From contig CAMLNE010000267.1 of NCBI GenBank assembly GCA_946481265.1, positions 1 to 5,959 of the forward strand: 5,959 nt of DNA. The letters run 5' to 3'. The notes beneath the pieces are model-generated. The model did no database searches, was not told the DNA's origin, and was given only the letters and a program-made list of their open reading frames with translations. Positions 1-5,336 of the stretch are shown here, in pieces (within the stretch, counting starts at the first letter, position 1; every line of letters starts with the position of its first letter). This DNA comes from an uncultured Panacagrimonas sp. (GTDB lineage Bacteria; Pseudomonadota; Gammaproteobacteria; Nevskiales; Nevskiaceae). The translations under genes were made by a program, and so were the position numbers.

Positions 1-2254
1 ACCGCTGCCGCGCCTGCACCTGGTCATCGCCAGCCGCACGCGCAACCACCTGCCGCTGGGCCGCCTGCGGGCGCAGGGCGAGCTGCGCGAGATCGCCGGC
101 GCGGCGCTGGCGTTCTCGGTCGACGAGACGCGCGATTTCCTCTCGCTGGCCTGCCGTCGCCCGCTCGAGCCGGCGCAGGTCGCGGCCCTGCACGCGCGCA
201 CCGAGGGCTGGGCGGCGAGTCTGCAGCTGGCGTCGATCGCGATCGACAGCATGCCGGACGTGCACCGGTTCATGGACGGCTTCTCCGGCCAGACGCGCAA
301 CATCGGCGAGTTCCTGGGTGAAGAGGTGCTGCGACGCCAGCGGCCCGAACTGCAGGACTTTCTGCTCGACGTGTCGATCCTGCAGCGCTTCAACAGCGCG
401 CTGGCGCAGCGCGTCACCGGGCATGCCGACGCGCGCGCGCTGATCGACGAGATCGAGTCGCGCAACCTGTTCGTCTACTCGCTGGACGATCGCCGCAGCT
501 GGTATCGCTTCCACCACCTGTTCGTCGATTTCCTGCGCCGTCACCTGCAGGACCACGATCCGCAGCGCGTGCCGCGGCTGCATCGGCGCGCCGTGCAGGC
601 GCTGGAGGCCGAAGGGCTGGCCGCGGAGGCGATCGAACACGCCTTTCTCGCCGGTGACCCGATGCGGGCCGGGCGCCTGCTCGACGCCGCCTGCGTCACC
701 CTGTTCGCCACCGGCCAGGTCGCCACCCTGCAGCAGCAGGCGGCGCGCATCCCGCCCGGGCAGCGACGCCGCCTGCCGCGGCTGCAGCTCGAGCTGAGCT
801 GGGACGACGGCATCCAGTGGCGGTTCGCCGATGCCGCCGCCACCTTGCAGAACGTCGCCGAAGCGCTGGCCGACGACGAGGCCGCCACCACGATGGCGCC
901 GGCGGATCGCACGCTGCTGGAGAGCAAGCTGGTGCACCGCCAGATGATGGTGGAGCTGTTCAGCGACCGGCGTGCACAGGCGCTGGCACTGTGCGAGCGC
1001 TGGCGCGAATCGCACCGGGTGGACGACTTCTTCATGCAGGCCTCGGTCGGCAGCGCGATGATGCTGATCGCACGCGAACGCCACGACTGCGAGGCGGTGG
1101 CCGTCCGCGCCGAGGCGCTGCGCGCGCAATACCTGGCCGGCGGCGCGATCTACGGCACGATCTTCCACGACTCGGCGGCCGGCACCACGCTGTTCATGCG
1201 CGGCGAGATCGACGAGGCACAGGCGCTGCTGGGCCGTGCGCGGCAGACCGCGATCGAGCTGGCCGGTCCCGCGGCCAGCGTCACCGCGATGCCGACGGCC
1301 CTGCTCGCCGAGGTCTGCTACGAGCGCGGCGAGTTGTCACGCGCGCGCGACCTGCTCGCCGAGCACGCCAGTTCCTCGGCCGCGTTCGGCTTCGTCGACC
1401 AGACGATCGCGCGCTTCGTCACCGCCGCGCGCCTGAGCTTCGCGGCCGGGCAGCCCGACGATGCCGACAGCGCGCTGGAGGCCGGCCTGTTCATCGCGGC
1501 GGAGCACGGCTTCGAGCGCCTGCGGGCCCACCTGATCGCCGAGCGCATCCGGCAGATGGCCCTGTCGGAGCGCGGACGCGAGGTCGCCGCGCTGCTGCTG
1601 CGCCATCCGCTGCCAAGCTGGCCCGGTGCGCCGATGCCGGGCGAAGCGGCGGACAGCACGCAGGCGATGACCGCGCTGGCCTGGTGCCGCCTGAGCATCC
1701 TGCGCGGCGAGGCGGCGCGCACCCTGCCGGTGCTCAGGCGCTGGATCGCCGAGATGCGGCCGGGACGGGCGCTGCGCACCGCGCTGCGCATGCAGGTGTT
1801 GCTGGCGCATGCACACGCGGTCGCGGGCGACCCGAACGCGGCGCTGCGCAACCTGCGCGAGGCGCTGGGACTGCTGCCGCGCGGCGGCTTCGTGCGCAGC
1901 TTCCTGGACGAAGGACCGGTGGTGATCGAACTGCTGGAAGCGCTGCGCGTGGGGCTGCCGGATTCGGACGCGGCATTGCGCGGCGTGCTCGCCGACATCC
2001 TCGACCGCGCCGGCAGCCTGCGGCGCGTACCCGCGGCGCGCACACCCGAAGCGCCGGAAGAAAAACTGGCGCCGCGCGAACTCGAGATCCTGCGGCTGTC
2101 GGCGGCCGGCATGGCCACCTGTGACATCGCCCGCGCCGTCCAGCTCAGCGAGAACACGGTGAAGTGGTACTGGCAGCGCATCTTCGCCAAGCTCGGTGTC
2201 CACCGCCGTTTCGATGCCGTGACCATTGCGCGCGAGCGGCGCTGGATGGATTGA
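1..2254 (+). CDS. MalT-like LuxR-family ATP-dependent transcriptional activator, 5' end missing
   Basis: The reading frame is open from base 2 with no start, so the gene enters from the left; 750 residues are visible. Full-length members of this family are about 900 residues, so roughly the first 150, with the Walker A P-loop, lie outside. Visible in order: the end of the STAND NTPase core (LHLVIASR at residues 5-12, TEGWAASLQLA from residue 67); the winged-helix part (GEFLGEEV from 102, WYRFHHLFVDFLRR from 167); a long alpha-helical TPR-like region (about 190-670); and a C-terminal LuxR/GerE helix-turn-helix (LAPRELEILRLSAAGM from 689, then SENTVKWYWQRIFAKLGV). In this family (MalT, AlkS, AcoK) an inducer bound by the repeat region triggers ATP-dependent oligomerisation and promoter binding. 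The inducer here is unknown. The Rieske oxygenase gene 303 bases downstream on the same strand is a plausible target, by inference only. Confidence 0.93.
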   Translation, partial: PLPRLHLVIASRTRNHLPLGRLRAQGELREIAGAALAFSVDETRDFLSLACRRPLEPAQVAALHARTEGWAASLQLASIAIDSMPDVHRFMDGFSGQTRNIGEFLGEEVLRRQRPELQDFLLDVSILQRFNSALAQRVTGHADARALIDEIESRNLFVYSLDDRRSWYRFHHLFVDFLRRHLQDHDPQRVPRLHRRAVQALEAEGLAAEAIEHAFLAGDPMRAGRLLDAACVTLFATGQVATLQQQAARIPPGQRRRLPRLQLELSWDDGIQWRFADAAATLQNVAEALADDEAATTMAPADRTLLESKLVHRQMMVELFSDRRAQALALCERWRESHRVDDFFMQASVGSAMMLIARERHDCEAVAVRAEALRAQYLAGGAIYGTIFHDSAAGTTLFMRGEIDEAQALLGRARQTAIELAGPAASVTAMPTALLAEVCYERGELSRARDLLAEHASSSAAFGFVDQTIARFVTAARLSFAAGQPDDADSALEAGLFIAAEHGFERLRAHLIAERIRQMALSERGREVAALLLRHPLPSWPGAPMPGEAADSTQAMTALAWCRLSILRGEAARTLPVLRRWIAEMRPGRALRTALRMQVLLAHAHAVAGDPNAALRNLREALGLLPRGGFVRSFLDEGPVVIELLEALRVGLPDSDAALRGVLADILDRAGSLRRVPAARTPEAPEEKLAPRELEILRLSAAGMATCDIARAVQLSENTVKWYWQRIFAKLGVHRRFDAVTIARERRWMD

Positions 2255-2418
2255 CCCCGAAGCCCGCACGCGGGCCGCGGTGGTTTTCGCGACGGATGCG
2301 AGATCGGTCCCGGGCTGCTGCCCCCCACGCCCGGCCCTGCACCGGCCTGCCGATTCCCTGCATGGCGCCCGGTCGGCATCACCCCCTGTCGACGGCCGTT
2401 CGCGGTGCAGGCCGGGAG

Positions 2419-2442
2419 GGCGGCGCCCGCCGCCATTCTTTT
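2419..2442 (+). terminator. Probable Rho-independent terminator after the MalT-like gene
   Basis: GGCGGC (2419-2424), a GCCC loop, and GCCGCC (2429-2434) form a perfect 6-base-pair all-GC stem, followed directly by ATTCTTTT (2435-2442). A GC stem followed by a T-rich tract is the usual intrinsic terminator pattern. It lies about 165 bases after the upstream stop codon, which is rather far. It would separate the MalT-like gene from the oxygenase gene, implying that the latter has its own promoter downstream of 2442. Confidence 0.5.
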
Positions 2443-2450
2443 GGGATGGT

Positions 2451-2460
2451 GTTGGCCAAC
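2451..2460. promoter_or_regulatory. Perfect palindrome GTTGGCCAAC, possible operator
   Basis: GTTGGCCAAC is a perfect 10-base palindrome about 100 bases upstream of the oxygenase start, just after the terminator-like hairpin. Symmetry and position suggest a protein-binding site, but no known operator is matched and a 10-base palindrome can occur by chance. Its left part overlaps a -24/-12-like match at 2442-2456. Confidence 0.25.
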
Positions 2461-2485
2461 CTGGCGGCGCCGTAAGGTCGTTCTT

Positions 2486-2513
2486 CAACCATCAACCATC
2501 AACCATCAGCCAT
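2486..2513 (+). repeat. Tandem heptamer repeat (CAACCAT x3 plus CAGCCAT)
   Basis: Three exact copies of CAACCAT (2486-2492, 2493-2499, 2500-2506) are followed by a fourth with one change, CAGCCAT (2507-2513). The array ends 44 bases before the oxygenase start codon, in its 5' leader or promoter. It is less GC-rich than its surroundings. It may be a binding array for a regulator, a spacing element, or a slippage-prone simple repeat without function; the sequence cannot decide. Confidence 0.85.
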
Positions 2514-2557
2514 GGGCTGCGGGCACATAGGGGCGTGCCGGGCCAGGGAGGACAAGG

Positions 2558-3628
2558 ATGTTCGTGCGCAACGCGTGGTACAACGCCGGTTGGGATCACA
2601 TGTTCACCCAGGGCAAGCGATCGATCGTCGCACGCCAGATGGCGGGCGAGCGCGTCGTGCTCTACCGCAAGCCGGACGGCCAGATCGCCGCGATGGAAGA
2701 CCGCTGCCCGCATCGCCAGGCCGCGCTGTCGCTGGGCCAGAAGGAGGGCGACGGCCTGCGCTGCTTGTATCACGGCATGCGCTTCGGTGCCGACGGCAAG
2801 TGCAACGAGATCCCCGGCCAGGACACCATCCCCGAGCGCGCCTGCGTGCGCGTCTACCCGGTCGTCGAGAAGGACAACTGGGTGTGGGTCTGGATGGGTG
2901 ACAAGGAGAAGGCGGACCCGAAGCTGATTCCGTTCGCGGTCGGCCCTTCCGATCCGGAATGGAACATCCGCACCTCGCAGATGCAGGTCGAGGCCAACTA
3001 TCGCCTGGAGATCGCCAACCTCGCCGACCTCACCCACCTGGCCTGGACCCACCGCGACACGCTCGGCGCGCACGACCTGACCACGCGCCAGCAGTACACG
3101 CACATCAAGCCGAAGTTCACGATGTTCCCGAACGCGATGCGCACGCAGTACGTCGTGCGCAAGGTGCCGATCAATTCCTTCCTGTCCCACCTGTTCCCGG
3201 AAGGCACGCTGTTCGATCTGGACTTCGACGTCATGCACACCCTGCCCTGCACCTGGGTGCTGCACTTCAAGGCCTTCACCGCGGGCGACGCGACCGAAGG
3301 GCCGTCGAACGGGCAGCTGGTCGCCGACACCTGGACCTGCCAGGCGGTGACGCCGCGCAACGAACACTCGGTGGACTACTACTACTCCTGGGGCGCGGCG
3401 AAGCACTGCGACTTCCCCGGACTGTCCGACCTGCTGCGCGACGTGCTCAACGACGCCTTCACCGAGGATCGCCACGTGCTCGAGGCACAGCAGATCCGCT
3501 GGAACGAGAAGCCCGATCATCCGATGGTCGACATCATCCACGACGCCGGCCCGGGCAAGATGCTGTGGCTGCTGGACAAGACGCTGAAGGAAGAGGCCAA
3601 ACAGGCGGCCGCCACGGTCAGCGCCTGA
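2558..3628 (+). CDS. Rieske non-heme iron oxygenase, VanA/TsaM-like terminal oxygenase subunit
   Basis: This 356-residue cytoplasmic oxygenase has the two-domain layout of the vanillate O-demethylase (VanA), toluenesulfonate monooxygenase (TsaM) and dicamba demethylase group, whose members are about 340-360 residues. The Rieske [2Fe-2S] ligands are C50, H52, C69 and H72 (C-x-H-x16-C-x2-H). The mononuclear iron site is H160 and H165, with D157 as the probable electron-bridging Asp (NLADLTHLAWTH) and D304 in FTEDRHVLEAQQ as the third ligand. Such enzymes use O2 and electrons from a separate reductase to hydroxylate or O-demethylate aromatic acids. The ATG is chosen because AGGGAGG (2545-2551) lies six bases upstream and MFVRNAWY is the usual family N-terminus. 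The C-terminal WLLDKTLKEE stretch resembles TsaM as I recall it. The substrate is not predictable. No reductase or ferredoxin gene is adjacent within the window, so the electron donor is encoded elsewhere. Confidence 0.95.
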   Translation: MFVRNAWYNAGWDHMFTQGKRSIVARQMAGERVVLYRKPDGQIAAMEDRCPHRQAALSLGQKEGDGLRCLYHGMRFGADGKCNEIPGQDTIPERACVRVYPVVEKDNWVWVWMGDKEKADPKLIPFAVGPSDPEWNIRTSQMQVEANYRLEIANLADLTHLAWTHRDTLGAHDLTTRQQYTHIKPKFTMFPNAMRTQYVVRKVPINSFLSHLFPEGTLFDLDFDVMHTLPCTWVLHFKAFTAGDATEGPSNGQLVADTWTCQAVTPRNEHSVDYYYSWGAAKHCDFPGLSDLLRDVLNDAFTEDRHVLEAQQIRWNEKPDHPMVDIIHDAGPGKMLWLLDKTLKEEAKQAAATVSA

Positions 3629-3662
3629 AGCGGGCCGGGGCGACGCGGCCCGCCCATTGAGG

Positions 3663-3692
3663 AAAACCCCCGGACCATGCCGTCCGGGGGTT
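3663..3692. terminator. Strong hairpin terminator between convergent genes
   Basis: AACCCCCGGAC (3665-3675), a six-base loop, and GTCCGGGGGTT (3682-3692) form a perfect 11-base-pair stem. AAAA at 3663-3666 reads as TTTT after the stem on the minus strand, so the best fit is termination of the minus-strand sqr transcript. On the plus strand only TT follows, but the stem is strong and starts 37 bases after the oxygenase stop, so it may also stop that transcript. The position between two convergent stop codons fits a shared bidirectional terminator. Confidence 0.85.
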
Positions 3693-3768
3693 GCGAAGAC
3701 CGGCCTCCCGCTTGCGAACCGGTCCGTTCCTGTCGCGGCCCGGGCTGTGCGGCCGGAGATCGGCCCCA

Positions 3769-3788
3769 GCCGCTCAGCGCGGAGCGGC
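3769..3788. other. Small hairpin just after the sqr stop codon
   Basis: GCCGCTC (3769-3775) and GAGCGGC (3782-3788) form a perfect 7-base-pair stem with a six-base loop, 11 bases beyond the sqr stop codon on the minus strand. No T-tract follows in either direction, so it is not a typical intrinsic terminator. It could protect the 3' end of the sqr mRNA or be incidental in GC-rich DNA. Confidence 0.35.
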
Positions 3789-3799
3789 GAGACCGGCCA

Positions 3800-5086
3800 T
3801 CAGGGCGTGAACGCCGGAACCCCTTCCGCGTAGCTGCGTGCCTTGTGCCAGTCCGGACCGAGCGACCCCTTGAGCATTCCCCAGTACAGGTCGGGCAGAT
3901 AGGAGCGCTTGAGCCACCAGTAGCTGCGGCGTGGAATCCGCGGGTCGAGCGGGAAGCTCGGCGTCACCGCGCCGTCGTAGGCGAACTCCGCCAGCATGAT
4001 GCGTCCGACCGAGGTGGTCAGCGGGCAGGCGGCGTAGCCGTCGTAGCTCGCCGTGGGCGCCTTGCCCTCCAGCACCGCGAGCAGGTTGGCGGCGACCACC
4101 GGGGCCTGCGCACGCACCGCCGCGGCGGTCTTGCTGTTCGGCGTCGTGCTGCAGTCGCCCAGGGCGAAGACGTTCGCGAACTGGGTATGGCGCAGCGTGT
4201 GCTTGTCGACCGTCACCCAGCCCGACTTGTCGGCCAGCGGACTGCTCTTGATGAAATCGGGCGCGGACTGCGGGGGAACGACGTGGAGCAGGTCGAAGGG
4301 CAGTTCTTCGCGGGCGGTCTGCCCGTTGACCGTCGTCTCGAACACCGCCCGCCTGGCGGGACCGTCGACGGCAACCAGGTTGTGGCCGAACTTCAAGGCG
4401 ATGCCGTAGTTCGCGGCCACCGTGTCGAGCGCCTTGGCGTAGAACGGAACGCCGAAGATGGCGGCGCCCGGCAGCAGGAAGCTGACGTCCGCCTTCACAC
4501 CGTTCCTGCGGAAGTGATCGGCCGCCATGTAGAGGATCTTCTGCGGCGCACCAGCGCACTTGATCGGCATCGTGGGCTGGGTGAAGAGCGCCTTCCCGCC
4601 CTTGAACCCGCGGATGCATTCCCAGGTGTAGGGCGCACTGTCCGGGCGGTAGTTGCTGGTGACGCCGTTCTGGCCGAGCGTCGCTTCCAGGCCCTCGATC
4701 TTCTTCCAGTCGATCTGAAGCCCGGCGGCGACGACCAGATGTCCATAGGTCACGCCAGCGCCATCCTCCAGCTCGACCCGGTTCGCGCCCGGCTCGAAGC
4801 GGGCCGCGCGACCCCGGATCCATTCGACCCCGTCGGGCAGGCAGCCCTGGGTTGGCCGCCGGGTCGATGCGATCTCGAATTGGCCGGCACCCACCAGCGT
4901 CCAGGCGGGCTGGTACCAGTGCACCTCCGAAGGCTCGATCACGCAGATGGCCAGCCGCGGGCTGCGCTTCCTGAGCAGGGCCGCGACGGTGTTCCCCGCC
5001 GCGCCGCCACCGACGATCACGACATCGAAATGGCGCGTCGCCGCGGCGCTTGCGGCAGGCTCGGGGCTCGTGGGAGACATCGTCAT
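3800..5086 (-). CDS. sqr: Sulfide:quinone oxidoreductase, type II (SQOR/HMT2-like)
   Basis: This 428-residue FAD protein matches the type II SQR family, which oxidises sulfide to sulfane sulfur (passed to a thiol acceptor as persulfide) and reduces membrane quinone. The FAD-binding Rossmann motif is VVIVGGGAAG at residues 22-31. YQPAWTLVGAG (58-68) is typical of this subtype. The redox cysteines are C177 (IKCAGAPQKILYMA) and C354 (YDGYAACPLTT), matching Cys201 and Cys379 of human SQOR. FALGDCS (307-313) contacts FAD. The C-terminal stretch WWLKRSYLPDLYWGMLKGSLG (390-410) resembles the membrane-attachment region of SQOR. There is no signal peptide, so it probably sits on the inner face of the membrane. 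The start at 5086 is chosen for AAGGAG (5098-5093) six bases upstream; the frame stays open to an ATG at 5215, but that 43-residue extension is Pro/Arg-rich and unlike the family. The gene is divergent from the FisR-like activator. No persulfide dioxygenase or rhodanese gene is in view. Confidence 0.93.
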   Translation of the reverse strand: MTMSPTSPEPAASAAATRHFDVVIVGGGAAGNTVAALLRKRSPRLAICVIEPSEVHWYQPAWTLVGAGQFEIASTRRPTQGCLPDGVEWIRGRAARFEPGANRVELEDGAGVTYGHLVVAAGLQIDWKKIEGLEATLGQNGVTSNYRPDSAPYTWECIRGFKGGKALFTQPTMPIKCAGAPQKILYMAADHFRRNGVKADVSFLLPGAAIFGVPFYAKALDTVAANYGIALKFGHNLVAVDGPARRAVFETTVNGQTAREELPFDLLHVVPPQSAPDFIKSSPLADKSGWVTVDKHTLRHTQFANVFALGDCSTTPNSKTAAAVRAQAPVVAANLLAVLEGKAPTASYDGYAACPLTTSVGRIMLAEFAYDGAVTPSFPLDPRIPRRSYWWLKRSYLPDLYWGMLKGSLGPDWHKARSYAEGVPAFTP

Positions 5087-5160
5087 TGCACTCTCCTTGG
5101 GTTGACACTCGTGATTCACACCGGGGCTCGGGGGAGCCTCGTGCGCCGGCACGCGTCCTC

Positions 5161-5175
5161 TCACGAACCGTGCCG
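5161..5175 (-). promoter_or_regulatory. Candidate sigma54 (-24/-12) promoter for sqr, imperfect
   Basis: Read on the minus strand, this is CGGCACG-GTTC-GTGA, against the sigma54 consensus TGGCACG-N4-TTGC. The -24 half matches at six of seven positions, including GG, but the -12 half has GA where GC is nearly invariant. Transcription would begin near 5150, about 65 bases before the sqr start. The distance of about 100 bases to the TGGCAG repeats around 5273 suits an activator of the sigma54 class. The neighbouring sigma54 activator gene makes a site here plausible, but the imperfect -12 keeps confidence low. Confidence 0.3.
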
Positions 5176-5193
5176 CGGCTGGCGTACTCCGCA

Positions 5194-5213
5194 GATCCTT
5201 GATGGAAAGGATC
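5194..5213. promoter_or_regulatory. Inverted repeat GATCCTT-N6-AAGGATC in the divergent region
   Basis: Perfect 7-base arms (5194-5200 and 5207-5213) with a six-base spacer form a 20-base dyad roughly midway between the sqr and activator start codons. The spacing suits a dimeric DNA-binding protein. It resembles no operator I recognise. A lone AT-leaning dyad within GC-rich sequence suggests selection, but chance cannot be excluded. Confidence 0.35.
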
Positions 5214-5260
5214 ATTGTCCCTCACGGCCGCCTGCACGTCGCGGATCGGGCCGGGAGTAG

Positions 5261-5285
5261 ACTGCCACTTGGCAGCGGTGGCAGT
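5261..5285. promoter_or_regulatory. Nested inverted repeats of TGGCAG, candidate activator binding site
   Basis: ACTGCCAC (5261-5268) and GTGGCAGT (5278-5285) are perfect inverted 8-base arms around a nine-base spacer. The spacer contains a further TGGCAG (5270-5275), which pairs with CTGCCA (5262-5267) as a second, tighter dyad. There are thus three TGGCAG half-sites in 24 bases. They lie about 175 bases upstream of the sqr start and 50-75 bases upstream of the activator start, a usual place for the enhancer of a divergently encoded sigma54 activator, and could serve both control of sqr and autoregulation. That the FisR-like protein binds here is inference. Confidence 0.5.
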
Positions 5286-5336
5286 GGCCGCCTGCCGGAA
5301 TCCTCGCCCGGCGCGGCGACCCACCGGAGATCCTTC

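Larger units (their letters stand above)
2255..2557. other. Intergenic region between the MalT-like gene and the oxygenase gene
   Basis: This 303-base gap has no credible gene; the open frames crossing it are continuations of frames antisense to, or out of register with, the flanking genes. It holds a weak hairpin close to the upstream stop codon (GCCCG-CACG-CGGGC at 2262-2275, with TTTT at 2284-2287), a better terminator-like hairpin at 2419-2442, a perfect 10-base palindrome at 2451-2460, a heptamer tandem repeat at 2486-2513, and an imperfect long-range inverted repeat (2330-2344 with 2403-2416). I saw no convincing sigma70 -35/-10 pair, but the promoter of the oxygenase gene should lie in its right half. 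Confidence 0.6.

Noticed and set aside
251..2254. ATG at 251 as the true start of the MalT-like gene
   Set aside because: The same frame is open to the left edge and encodes conserved family sequence before 251 (LHLVIASR, TEGWAASLQLA), so the gene begins upstream of the window.
2262..2287. GC hairpin (GCCCG-CACG-CGGGC) with TTTT downstream as the main terminator of the MalT-like gene
   Set aside because: The T-run begins eight bases after a five-pair stem, too far for a typical intrinsic terminator; the hairpin at 2419-2442 fits better.
1318..2488. Two long minus-strand frames opposite the 3' half of the MalT-like gene (1318-2436 and 1337-2488)
   Set aside because: Both are antisense to a recognisable repeat and helix-turn-helix region and show no family motifs; they are high-GC shadows.
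2492..3541. 349-codon minus-strand frame opposite the oxygenase gene
   Set aside because: It mirrors the oxygenase coding sequence and has no recognisable motif; the plus-strand product has all metal ligands and a strong ribosome binding site.
5087..5215. Upstream ATG at 5215 extending SQR by 43 residues
   Set aside because: The extension is Pro/Arg-rich, unlike SQR N-termini, overlaps the dyad and promoter-like elements, and has a weaker ribosome binding site than AAGGAG before 5086.
3677..5260. 527-codon plus-strand open frame opposite sqr
   Set aside because: It is antisense to a gene with intact family motifs; its composition is Arg/Ala/Gly-rich with no domain, and its ATG lies inside the terminator loop without a ribosome binding site.
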